Source of the DNA: Prevotella sp.
GTDB taxonomy: Bacteria; Bacteroidota; Bacteroidia; Bacteroidales; Bacteroidaceae
Length of the DNA: 64,000 nucleotides
NCBI GenBank assembly: GCA_022641735.1
Contig: JALCDQ010000005.1
Span: 141,267 to 205,266, forward strand
Direction: 5' to 3'
Below the pieces are notes generated by a model. The model worked only from the letters and a program-made list of their open reading frames with translations. It did not search any database and had not been told where the DNA came from. Position 1 is the first letter of the stretch, and every line of letters begins with the position of its first letter. Positions 54,656-62,316 of this stretch are shown piece by piece. A program made the translations under genes and the position numbers.

Positions 54656-55528
54656 TTATCTTAAAATGATACTTCTTGAACCTATCATATTACCGTCGGC
54701 AAAGATACTCACGGTGTAAGTACCGCCAACAAGTGCTTGATCTACATTCCAATACATGGTCACAGGGGTCTCTTGTCCTCCATATTCAACGGTCTTCTTC
54801 ATAGAGGCTTGCAGACTCTTGTTTTCATACGAGAAAGAACCTGCATTGCCAAGAATTCCGCCTGTAGGAGACGAAATGCGCACGCTGAGGGTCTTCATTC
54901 CACTGCTTGCCGTCACGTTCTTTGCAAGACTAAAGTTTACTTGGAACGCCTTGGCCTTTGAAACTTTGTCAGTAGAATGGCCGCGCTTATCTTTCGCAAT
55001 GACGTTAATCCCGATTGCATCCAGTTGGGCAGCAATAGCCACTTTCTCAGAGAGTGAGGCCTTTTCGGTGCTCAATCCTTCTATTTGCTTGGTTGCTTCC
55101 TCATATTGACCTTTCACGCGGGTGTTCTCCGCAGTAAGGTTTTGATTCAAACGATTGAGGGAATCTATTTCAATGACATAGCTTCTCAAGACCGACCTCA
55201 CGGTAGCAAGTTCTCTTTTGAGTCGGGCTATTTCGTGAGCGTCAGAGCTTTTTGTTTCCTTTAATTCTTTCAGAAGCCGTTGCGTTTTCTCTTGTTCTGC
55301 TGTCAGCTGGGCAACGATGGAGTCATTGTTTATCTGTGTCTTCATCTCGCTGTACTGATTAGCAAATTGCTGATACTCATTTTCCATTTCTTTCTTGTCG
55401 AGTTCAGCAAGTTCCTGCATGGCCTTGTTCTCTTTCTTCTGCTGATTAAGGTTCATAGTGAGATACACAATACCTGCTATGAGCAAAACTCCTACGATAA
55501 TCAGTGGTATAAGAATTTTCTTTTTCAT
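54656..55528 (-). CDS. Membrane-anchored coiled-coil protein heading the efflux operon
   Basis: This 290-residue protein has one N-terminal helix (ILIPLIIVGVLLIAGIVYLT) and a coiled coil of about 130 residues rich in Glu, Lys and Gln (QKKENKAMQELAELDKKEME, LTAEQEKTQRLLKELKETKS). The C-terminal domain is beta-rich, with FQVNFSLAKNVTASSGMKTL and YTVSIFADGNMIGSRSIILR. I do not recognise a named family, though similar proteins occur in Bacteroidota genomes under loose coiled-coil names. It starts the operon, so it may shape or brace the periplasmic part of the pump. Promoter lies at 55559-55589. Confidence 0.75.
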   Translation of the reverse strand: MKKKILIPLIIVGVLLIAGIVYLTMNLNQQKKENKAMQELAELDKKEMENEYQQFANQYSEMKTQINNDSIVAQLTAEQEKTQRLLKELKETKSSDAHEIARLKRELATVRSVLRSYVIEIDSLNRLNQNLTAENTRVKGQYEEATKQIEGLSTEKASLSEKVAIAAQLDAIGINVIAKDKRGHSTDKVSKAKAFQVNFSLAKNVTASSGMKTLSVRISSPTGGILGNAGSFSYENKSLQASMKKTVEYGGQETPVTMYWNVDQALVGGTYTVSIFADGNMIGSRSIILR

Positions 55529-55558
55529 CCGAATTCAGTCATTTATATAAAACGTTTG

Positions 55559-55589
55559 CAAAATTAGGATTTTTCTCTTAAAAAACAAA
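55559..55589 (-). promoter_or_regulatory. Promoter of the efflux operon
   Basis: On the minus strand TTTG (55589-55586) is followed after 19 nt by TAATTTTG (55566-55559). It is 30 bp before the start at 55528. Confidence 0.72.
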
Positions 55590-55670
55590 GAAATTGGCTT
55601 TTTCAAACCTTTAATATATTAAAAATTAGCATTTTTGAGGAAAATTAGAACAATATTAAATAATATTTTC

Positions 55671-55678
55671 TATATTTG
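55671..55678 (+). promoter_or_regulatory. -7 element of the DUF4492/cyd operon
   Basis: TATATTTG matches TANNTTTG, 24 bp before the ATG at 55703. The -33 region is AT-rich but lacks a clear TTTG. Confidence 0.5.
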
Positions 55679-55702
55679 CAGTGGCACTAATAAGAATTAT
55701 GT

Positions 55703-55930
55703 ATGAAGAAAAGCAATTTTCTGTACCGTATTTTCGATTTATACTATGACGGATTCACTCACATGACGATTGGGAAAACGCTATGGGCGGTTATCTTGAT
55801 AAAGTTATTTATCATCTTCGTCATATTGAAGATATTCTTCTTTCCAGACTTTCTTAGCGAGAAGGCAAAGGAGAATAAGCAGGATGTTTATGTGACAAAT
55901 CAATTGATTCAACGTGCAACTAATAATTAA
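55703..55930 (+). CDS. DUF4492 small membrane protein
   Basis: This 75-residue protein starts MKKSNFLYRIFDLYYDGFTH and has one helix (LWAVILIKLFIIFVILKIFF) followed by FPDFLSEKAKENKQ. It matches DUF4492, found almost always just before cydA in Bacteroidota. It is likely a small accessory subunit of cytochrome bd, comparable in size to CydX/CydH-type subunits. It ends 4 bp before cydA. Confidence 0.88.
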   Translation: MKKSNFLYRIFDLYYDGFTHMTIGKTLWAVILIKLFIIFVILKIFFFPDFLSEKAKENKQDVYVTNQLIQRATNN

Positions 55931-55934
55931 TAAT

Positions 55935-57500
55935 ATGATTTTAAACCAACTATTAGACATTTCATCAGCAACTATTGACTGGTCGAGGGCTCAATTTGCT
56001 CTCACGGCAATCTATCATTGGCTGTTTGTTCCCTTGACGTTAGGCCTTGCCGTCATCATGGGAATTATGGAGACTTGTTACTATCGTACTCGAAAACGCT
56101 TCTGGAAGGATGCTTCCCGCTTTTGGCAGAAACTCTTCGGAGTGAACTTTGCCATGGGAGTAGCCACCGGAATCATACTCGAGTTTGAGTTTGGAACTAA
56201 CTGGAGCAACTATTCTTGGCTGGTGGGTGACATCTTCGGAGCGCCTCTTGCCATCGAGGGAATCATCGCCTTCTTCATGGAATCCACGTTTGTGGCCGTG
56301 ATGTTCTTCGGCTGGAAGAAAGTTTCTCCGGGCTTTCACTTGGCTTCCACATGGCTTACAGGCCTTGGAGCAACCATTTCCGCATGGTGGATTTTGGTAG
56401 CTAATGCCTGGATGCAATACCCTGTGGGACAGACATTCAATCCCGACACGATGCGCTTTGAGATGACGTCTTTCCTCGATGTGGCTCTCTCTCCTTTTGC
56501 TGTGGATAAGTTTTTCCATACGGTTACGTCAGCTTGGCTGGTGGGTGCTGTGTTTACGGTGGCTGTAGGATGCTGGTATCTGCGCAAGAAACGCGACCAG
56601 AAATTGGCCATTGAGAGCATCAAAATTGGCTCTGTCGTAGGTATTGTGGCTTCCTTGTTGGCTGCTTTTACGGGTGATAACTCGGCTTATATGGTTTCAA
56701 AGGTTCAGCCGATGAAGCTTGCGGCAATGGAAGCTCTCTATAATGGAGGTGCTGACCAGAGCCTCACAGGTGTGGCTTGGGTCAATCCTTTCCAGCAACC
56801 TGATTATGTGAATACGCAGGAAGCTCCTTTCCGCATTGGCATTCCGAATGGTCTGTCAGTGCTTGCTACGCGCAGTCTTCATGGTTATGTGCCGGGAGTG
56901 AACAATCTTTTGAATGGTTATATCTCTCCTGAAGGCAAGAAAGAACCTTCTGTAGCTGAAAAGGTGGCTATGGGCCAAAAGGCTATTTTGGCGTTGAAAG
57001 ACTATCGGTCGGGCAAGAAGGATGAGGCTACCAAGAAGACTTTGATGGATAATGTGCAGTATTTTGGCTATGGATATGTGAAGGATGCTTCGCAGTTAGT
57101 GCCTTACATCCCTCTGTGTTTCTGGGCTTTCCGCGTTATGGTGGGGCTTGGATTCCTCTTCATCTTGTTCTTCCTCGTGGTGGGACATCTGTCTTTCCGC
57201 AAGGACATCACCAAGTACGGATGGCTGCTCATCTTGGGAATCGTGCTTTTGCCGTTTGCTTACATTGCCAGTGAAAGTGGCTGGATAGTGGCTGAAATGG
57301 GCCGCCAGCCTTGGACAATACAGGACATGCTCCCTACGTGGGCAGCTGTTTCCGACCTGAAAGCGGGCTCTATAGCGCTCACTTTCTTCATCTTCCTTGC
57401 GCTCTTCACGACGATGCTGGCTGTGGAAATCAGCATTCTCTGCAAGCAAATCAAGAAAGGACCTGAACATAGTGACACTGCGGTTGTTGCTGAAGATTAA
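55935..57500 (+). CDS. cydA: Cytochrome bd ubiquinol oxidase subunit I
   Basis: From the ATG at 55935 the protein has 521 residues. An earlier frame start at 55914 overlaps DUF4492 and is less likely. The haem-binding segment is SRAQFALTAIYHWLFVPLTL, and the FAMGVATGIILEFEFGTNWS, WILVANAWMQYPVG and MVGLGFLFILFFLVVGHL helices are CydA features. It oxidises quinol and reduces oxygen to water. This gives oxygen tolerance and energy at very low oxygen in a mostly anaerobic organism. cydB follows after 23 bp. Confidence 0.97.
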   Translation: MILNQLLDISSATIDWSRAQFALTAIYHWLFVPLTLGLAVIMGIMETCYYRTRKRFWKDASRFWQKLFGVNFAMGVATGIILEFEFGTNWSNYSWLVGDIFGAPLAIEGIIAFFMESTFVAVMFFGWKKVSPGFHLASTWLTGLGATISAWWILVANAWMQYPVGQTFNPDTMRFEMTSFLDVALSPFAVDKFFHTVTSAWLVGAVFTVAVGCWYLRKKRDQKLAIESIKIGSVVGIVASLLAAFTGDNSAYMVSKVQPMKLAAMEALYNGGADQSLTGVAWVNPFQQPDYVNTQEAPFRIGIPNGLSVLATRSLHGYVPGVNNLLNGYISPEGKKEPSVAEKVAMGQKAILALKDYRSGKKDEATKKTLMDNVQYFGYGYVKDASQLVPYIPLCFWAFRVMVGLGFLFILFFLVVGHLSFRKDITKYGWLLILGIVLLPFAYIASESGWIVAEMGRQPWTIQDMLPTWAAVSDLKAGSIALTFFIFLALFTTMLAVEISILCKQIKKGPEHSDTAVVAED

Positions 57501-57523
57501 TTCCAACTTTAAAAAAGAAGATT

Positions 57524-58666
57524 ATGACATACGATATTTTGCAACATTATTGGTGGTTTCTGATAGCTTTATTAGGAGCGTTGCTTGTTTTCCTGATGTT
57601 CGTGCAGGGTGCTAACTCGTTGATTTTCAATCTCGGGAAGACCACGGAAGAACGAAAGATGCTCATCAACTCCACTGGGCGCAAGTGGGAATTTACCTTC
57701 ACGACGCTCGTAACGTTTGGCGGAGCGTTCTTTGCATCGTTCCCGCTCTTCTATAGCACTAGCTTTGGCGGGGCTTATTGGTTGTGGATGATTATCCTCT
57801 TCTCCTTTGTCCTGCAGGCTGTCAGCTATGAGTTTCAGAACAAACTGGGCAATTTCCTGGGCCCTAAGACCTTCCAGGTCTGCTTGGTCATCAATGGCGT
57901 GTTAGGCCCATTGTTGTTGGGAGGTGCTGTGGCAACGTTCTTCGACGGCTCTAATTTCATTGTTGACAAGATGAATCTGACGGATGGAATGCAGCCTGTC
58001 ATCAGCCATTGGGCAAATGCCAGCAATGGTCTCGACGCGTTGCTCGACCCTTGGAACCTCGTTTTCGGTCTCGCCGTGTTCTTTCTTGCGCGTATCTTGG
58101 GAGTGCTCTATACTATAAATAATGTGGACGACAGCACTATCCGAAGCCGTGCGAATACGCAGTTGATAGGCAATTCCGTGGTTTTCTTGGTGCTTTTCCT
58201 TACCTTCTTTATACGTACCTTATTAAAGGATGGCTTCGCTGTTGACCCAGCTACGGGCATGATAGTGATGGAACCTATGAAATATCTCCACAATTGTTTG
58301 AATATGTGGTACCTCTCTGTGGTGCTGCTTATTGGTGTGGTCTTGTTGCTTTATGGCATTGGCCGCACGGTATTCTGCAAGAATTATATCAAGGGAATAT
58401 GGCCTGCCGGCATCGGAGTGGTGCTCGTCGTGGTGGTACTCTTCCTCCTTGTGGGATGGAACAATACGGCTTATTATCCTTCAAATGCCGACCTTCAGAG
58501 CTCGCTCACCATTGCCAACAGCAGTTCGAGCCTGTTCACTTTGAAGACGATGGCCATCGTTTCCATCTTCATTCCTTTCGTGCTGGCTTACATTGTTTAT
58601 GCTTGGTGGTCGATAGATAAGAAAAAGATTGACAAAGAAGAAATCGATCACGAGGATGCTTATTAA
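57524..58666 (+). CDS. cydB: Cytochrome bd ubiquinol oxidase subunit II
   Basis: This 380-residue membrane protein has about 9 helices. LQHYWWFLIALLGALLVFLM at the start, then FVQGANSLIF and KWEFTFTTLVTFGGAFFASF, match CydB. FLARILGVLYTINNVDDSTI lies in the middle. It pairs with CydA to form the oxidase. It lacks any fused extra domain. The cyclophilin gene starts 4 bp later. Confidence 0.96.
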   Translation: MTYDILQHYWWFLIALLGALLVFLMFVQGANSLIFNLGKTTEERKMLINSTGRKWEFTFTTLVTFGGAFFASFPLFYSTSFGGAYWLWMIILFSFVLQAVSYEFQNKLGNFLGPKTFQVCLVINGVLGPLLLGGAVATFFDGSNFIVDKMNLTDGMQPVISHWANASNGLDALLDPWNLVFGLAVFFLARILGVLYTINNVDDSTIRSRANTQLIGNSVVFLVLFLTFFIRTLLKDGFAVDPATGMIVMEPMKYLHNCLNMWYLSVVLLIGVVLLLYGIGRTVFCKNYIKGIWPAGIGVVLVVVVLFLLVGWNNTAYYPSNADLQSSLTIANSSSSLFTLKTMAIVSIFIPFVLAYIVYAWWSIDKKKIDKEEIDHEDAY

Positions 58667-58670
58667 GGAT

Positions 58671-59366
58671 ATGAGCATGATTAGAAAGAAATTGTTGTTC
58701 TCTGCATTGCTCCTCATGCTTTCGATGGGGAGCTTTGCTCAGGTTGACACGGTGCGCCATGAGGTCTTGCTGTCAACGACGATGGGCGACATCAAGGTTG
58801 TTTTATATAATGAGACTCCCAAGCATCGTGACAACTTCTTGAAACTGGTGAAGAAGGGCGTCTATAATGGGGTGCTCTTCCATCGTGTTATCAAGAATTT
58901 TATGATACAGTCGGGCGACTCCACGAGCCGTCACGCTAAGCCCGGAGAAGTCACTGGCAATCACACATTGCCTTATGTCATCCCGGCGGAGATAGTCTTT
59001 CCGAAGTGTTTCCATAAGCGTGGGGCTCTTGCGGCTGCGCGTGAGCCTGATGAGGTGAATCCTAAATACGACTCATCTCCTTGCCAATTCTACATTGTTT
59101 ATGGGCATGTGTATAATGAGCCCACGCTCGATGTGGTGCAGGAGCGCATTTCCAAGCGCACGCAAGGTGCTGTTGTCCTGCCTCCAGAGGTGCGGAGCGT
59201 CTATTGTGAGCAGGGCGGGACGCCTTCGCTCGATGGCAAATACACCGTTTTCGGAGAGGTCATTGAGGGCTTGGATATCGTTGAGAAAATCCAAGGAGTT
59301 GCGACCGATGCCAACAGCAGGCCATTGGAGGATGTGAGAATCATCAAGGCTAAAATCATTAAATAG
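58671..59366 (+). CDS. Peptidyl-prolyl cis-trans isomerase (cyclophilin type)
   Basis: This 231-residue exported protein starts MSMIRKKLLFSALLLMLSMG, cleaved before QVDTV; an alternative start at 58677 drops two residues. Cyclophilin motifs are present: GVLFHRVIKNFMIQSGDSTS, then KRGALAAAREPDEVNPKYDS, SPCQFYIVYGHVYNEPTLD and YTVFGEVIEGLDIVEKIQGV. The central insert near residues 150-170 is longer than in E. coli PpiA. It helps fold exported proteins, and may serve the cyd complex or simply share its promoter. It follows cydB by 4 bp. Confidence 0.94.
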   Translation: MSMIRKKLLFSALLLMLSMGSFAQVDTVRHEVLLSTTMGDIKVVLYNETPKHRDNFLKLVKKGVYNGVLFHRVIKNFMIQSGDSTSRHAKPGEVTGNHTLPYVIPAEIVFPKCFHKRGALAAAREPDEVNPKYDSSPCQFYIVYGHVYNEPTLDVVQERISKRTQGAVVLPPEVRSVYCEQGGTPSLDGKYTVFGEVIEGLDIVEKIQGVATDANSRPLEDVRIIKAKIIK

Positions 59367-59445
59367 CATTGCTCATTTTCTCAAAAGACAGAGCTCTCCG
59401 AACCCTCAGAAAACTCCGAATTCTCAGATCCTGATTTTTCAAAAT

Positions 59446-59530
59446 GTAGAAGACCGTTGTTTACCCTGTAAATAACGGTCTTTTACGTTGTAAACAACGG
59501 TTGTTTACCTTGTAAAAAGTTACCTTTTAC
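59446..59530. repeat. 22-bp-period palindrome array 8 (4 units)
   Basis: Units at 59446, 59468, 59490 and 59512 with spacers CCT, GTT, CTT. Unit 3, GTAAACAACGGTTGTTTAC, is a perfect 9-1-9 palindrome. Unit 2 is the reverse complement of unit 1 at 17 of 19 positions. The array lies 79 bp after the cyclophilin stop. Confidence 0.92.
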
Positions 59531-59691
59531 AATCCGCAAGATAAATAGTCCTTATTTTGCCTTTAGTCATCAGCCTTTTAGCCCGATAAACAAAGCCTTT
59601 TCAACTGCCGATGATTGCTAAGCATGGGATAAAGAAATTAGCCGTATTTGCCATGAAAAAGGGAGATAAACTCAAAATTTCATCGAATGAA

Positions 59692-59723
59692 TTTGGAAGA
59701 TTAGATAGTTTTCCTTATATTTG
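59692..59723 (+). promoter_or_regulatory. Promoter of the methylase/DUF262 island
   Basis: TTTG (59692-59695), 20 nt, then TATATTTG (59716-59723). Full consensus. The start near 59730 would give a leader of about 320 nt before the methylase. A six-codon frame (ATG at 59737, MSGRIK) follows at once and might be a leader peptide, but nothing further supports it. Confidence 0.7.
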
Positions 59724-59826
59724 CATGGTCGTTCCAATGTCGGGACGCATTAAATGAATCATAAAGAACAGAAAAGAAAAATATTTTAAACATATAAAAA
59801 AATAACAAGCATTAGCTATTATTTCG

Positions 59827-59983
59827 CGTTCGACAAAGTCTACCAAACATAAATTGAACCACAGAAATAATACATTATGGTGTATCCAATACTCCACAAA
59901 GACAAAATAAAGTTAGTGCTCACACCCTGGGGTGTGGGCTGACTTATATTCTTTGTGGGGGTTTGGTAGACACCTGTCGAACG
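59827..59983. ncRNA. Nested stem-loop leader element, possible structured RNA or small mobile remnant
   Basis: An outer stem pairs CGTTCGACA and TCTACCAAAC (59827-59848) with GTTTGGTAGA and TGTCGAACG (59961-59983), interrupted by 3-4 nt. Inside it CCACAAAGA (59894-59902) pairs with TCTTTGTGG (59950-59958). Inside that, CACACC-CTGG-GGTGTG (59921-59936) forms a hairpin whose stem extends to 59912-59943. A small hairpin ATACA-TTATGG-TGTAT occupies the left part. The strand is not fixed by the sequence, but the promoter at 59692 reads it forward. I see no reverse transcriptase, transposase or flanking duplication. Confidence 0.6.
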
Positions 59984-60020
59984 TATAAGAAGGCTCCACC
60001 CTTTTTTATTCGTTCACGTG

Positions 60021-60047
60021 ATTGATAGTAATGCAAAAACTATCAAT
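60021..60047. promoter_or_regulatory. Inverted repeat at the methylase start, possible operator or RNA hairpin
   Basis: ATTGATAGT and ACTATCAAT form a perfect 9-bp inverted repeat with a 9-nt loop, ending 5 bp before the methylase ATG. It could be an operator or could hide the start region in mRNA. Confidence 0.55.
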
Positions 60048-60052
60048 CAATT

Positions 60053-61012
60053 ATGGCAGGAAATAAAGATTTGCAGACGGCTGGCGCAGCTAAAAAAGAT
60101 GAGTTCTATACCGAACTTACTGATATTGAAAAGGAAGTTAGATTTTACAAACCATTATTTAAAAACAAAGTAGTTTTATGTAATTGTGATGACCCTCGTG
60201 TAAGTAATTTCTTCAAATATTTTGCTCTCAACTTTGAAGAATTGGGCTTAAAACGAGTTATTGCGACATGCTATAAGAATAATACACCCGATTTATTCAG
60301 TTTGAATGAATGTGAGAAAGCCGTCTATATGATTTATGATGGTGACAAAAATGGCAATCACATTATTGATAAAGAAGAAGTAGATGTAAAAGAATTAAAG
60401 GGCGATGGCGACTTTAGAAGTAAAGAATGCATCGAGTTACTCAAGCAATCTGATATTGTCGTAACTAATCCTCCTTTCTCTTTATTCCGAGAATATGTGG
60501 CGCAATTGATGGCTTATGAGAAGAAATTCCTCATTATTGGCAATATGAATGCAATTACTTATAAAGAAATTTTCCCTTTGCTTAAAGATGATAAAATATG
60601 GTTAGGATGTAGTATTCATAGTGGAGATAGGGAATTCGGTGTGCCTAAAGATTACCCATTGAAAGCTGCAAATAGTAGGATTGATGAAAAAGGAAATAAA
60701 TTTATACGTGTAAAAGGGGTTAGATGGTACACAAATCTTGATTATAAAGAGCGTCATGAGGGACTCACTTTATTCAAACATTATACCCCGGAAGATTATC
60801 CCAAATATGATAATTATGATGCTATCAATGTGGATTCCACAAAGGAAATACCTTGTGATTATGAGGGAGTTATGGGCGTTCCTATAACTTTTTTGGATAA
60901 ATATAACCCTGAACAATTTGACATTATTAAATTCAGAAAGGGTAATGATGATAAGGATTTATCAATTAATGGTAAATGCCCATATTTCAGAATATTAATC
61001 AAAAAGAGATAA
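60053..61012 (+). CDS. M.EcoRI-like adenine-specific DNA methyltransferase
   Basis: This 319-residue protein matches the EcoRI methylase family (PF13651): DEFYTELTDIEKEVRFYKPL at the start, NKVVLCNCDDPRVSNFFKYF in the SAM region, and catalytic NPPF at Asn139 to Phe142 in IVVTNPPFSLFREYVAQ. FLIIGNMNAITYKEIFPLLK and RVKGVRWYTNLDYKE are also typical. It would N6-methylate an adenine in a short site, which I cannot deduce. The gene is more AT-rich than its neighbours, a sign of transfer. No EcoRI-type nuclease follows; a DUF262-HNH gene begins 4 bp later. Confidence 0.92.
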   Translation: MAGNKDLQTAGAAKKDEFYTELTDIEKEVRFYKPLFKNKVVLCNCDDPRVSNFFKYFALNFEELGLKRVIATCYKNNTPDLFSLNECEKAVYMIYDGDKNGNHIIDKEEVDVKELKGDGDFRSKECIELLKQSDIVVTNPPFSLFREYVAQLMAYEKKFLIIGNMNAITYKEIFPLLKDDKIWLGCSIHSGDREFGVPKDYPLKAANSRIDEKGNKFIRVKGVRWYTNLDYKERHEGLTLFKHYTPEDYPKYDNYDAINVDSTKEIPCDYEGVMGVPITFLDKYNPEQFDIIKFRKGNDDKDLSINGKCPYFRILIKKR

Positions 61013-61016
61013 TGCT

Positions 61017-62099
61017 ATGAACATTGAATTACATGAAATATCCGTGCGTGACTTAGTAAACGGGTATGTGGATAGTCAGGAAGAAGGGGTAAAAGGGTAT
61101 GGAGGGAAACTCGATATCCGCCCTAAGTATCAACGTGAGTTTGTCTATAAAGATGCTCAGCGCAATGCGGTCATCGACACCTTGCGCAAAGGTTTCCCGC
61201 TCAATATCATGTATTGGGTGAAAAAGGAGGATGGCACGTTTGAGGTTCTCGATGGTCAGCAACGCACCATCTCTATTTGCCAATATGTGGAAGGCGATTT
61301 TTCTATCAATGAGAAGTATTTCCACACGCTTCAAAGCGATGAGCAGGCGCAAATACTTGATTATAAACTGATGGTTTACTTCTGTGAGGGTACTGACAGC
61401 GAGAAACTGGATTGGTTTACCACTATCAATATTGCAGGCGTGGAGTTGAGCAAACAAGAGTTGCGCAATGCCGTCTATACGGGCGAATGGCTCACCAATG
61501 CAAAGCGTTATTTCAGCAAAAGCGGGTGTCCCGCCATCTCTATTGGCGATAAATATGTGAGTTGCGAAGTGACGCGTCAAGGGCTGTTGGAACTTGCTTT
61601 AAAGTGGATTAGTCGTGATAAAATAGAGCAATATATGGCTGACCATCAACATGACCCTAATGCCAATGAACTTTGGATGTATTTCAATAGCGTCATCACG
61701 TGGGTCCAAATGGTGTTTCCTACTTATCGTCGGGAGATGAAAGGGGTAGAGTGGGGCGAGCTTTACAATGAATTCGGCAAGGCCCAACTTGACACCGCAA
61801 AGATTGAAAAAGAGGTCGATGAACTGATGCAGGATGACGATGTGACCAATACGAAGGGCATTTATTCTTATGTATTGACGCGCAAAGAGAAGTTTCTGAA
61901 TATCCGTGCCTTTGATAAACGCATGATTCGCACTGCTTATGAGCGTCAGCAGGGCATTTGCGCAAACTGCCATAAGCATTTCGAGATTGATGAGATGGAG
62001 GCCGACCATATCACTCCTTGGCATCTTGGCGGTAAGACTATAGCGGAAAACTGCCAAATGCTTTGTCGTGAATGTAATAGGCGAAAATCGGGAAAGTAG
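61017..62099 (+). CDS. DUF262 (GmrS/ParB-like) protein with C-terminal HNH nuclease
   Basis: This 360-residue protein has an N-terminal DUF262 domain (to about 170) with the nucleotide-hydrolysis motif DGQQR at Asp79 to Arg83 and IRPKYQREFVYKDAQRNAVI before it. The C-terminal HNH domain has zinc cysteines in CANCHK (Cys315, Cys318) and CRECNR, and the core MEADHITPWHLGGKTIAENC. Related DUF262 nucleases are GmrSD, SspE and BrxU, which cut or nick foreign or modified DNA. Here it follows a methylase by 4 bp, so it is probably its restriction partner. Its base composition is closer to the host than that of the methylase. Confidence 0.9.
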   Translation: MNIELHEISVRDLVNGYVDSQEEGVKGYGGKLDIRPKYQREFVYKDAQRNAVIDTLRKGFPLNIMYWVKKEDGTFEVLDGQQRTISICQYVEGDFSINEKYFHTLQSDEQAQILDYKLMVYFCEGTDSEKLDWFTTINIAGVELSKQELRNAVYTGEWLTNAKRYFSKSGCPAISIGDKYVSCEVTRQGLLELALKWISRDKIEQYMADHQHDPNANELWMYFNSVITWVQMVFPTYRREMKGVEWGELYNEFGKAQLDTAKIEKEVDELMQDDDVTNTKGIYSYVLTRKEKFLNIRAFDKRMIRTAYERQQGICANCHKHFEIDEMEADHITPWHLGGKTIAENCQMLCRECNRRKSGK

Positions 62100-62179
62100 G
62101 CTTGTTGCCTTGCAGGTGATATTCGTAAATAAGCAGATAAACCTTGTTGAGGGTGGGAGCATCTTGCTCTTGGTGTTTC

Positions 62180-62198
62180 CACCTTTAATAATAAGGTG
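62180..62198. terminator. Hairpin after the DUF262-HNH gene
   Basis: CACCTT, loop TAATAAT, AAGGTG. The 217-bp gap to the patatin gene also holds GAGCA-TCT-TGCTC (about 62157-62169) and a short ACTTATAA duplication near 62218. No T-run follows, so this is a weak terminator at best. Confidence 0.4.
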
Positions 62199-62280
62199 CA
62201 TGAATAACTTTTCAACTTACAAACTTATAAACTTATAAACTCATCAACTCACGGACTCAAATACTTTCATCCTTGATAAT

Positions 62281-62311
62281 TTTGCCGTTTCATATTTTCT
62301 CCGTATTTTTG
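62281..62311 (+). promoter_or_regulatory. Promoter of the patatin gene, next to its start codon
   Basis: TTTG (62281-62284), 19 nt, then TATTTTTG (62304-62311). The ATG at 62317 begins 5 nt later, so the mRNA may have almost no leader. Confidence 0.72.
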
Positions 62312-62316
62312 CGCCG

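Noticed and set aside
59827..59983. Retron RNA or MITE
   Set aside because: There is no reverse transcriptase in the window, and no target-site duplication is visible at the flanks, so neither can be supported; the element is reported only as structured.
61599..62201. 200-codon frame on the minus strand
   Set aside because: Antisense to the DUF262-HNH gene, whose motifs are intact.
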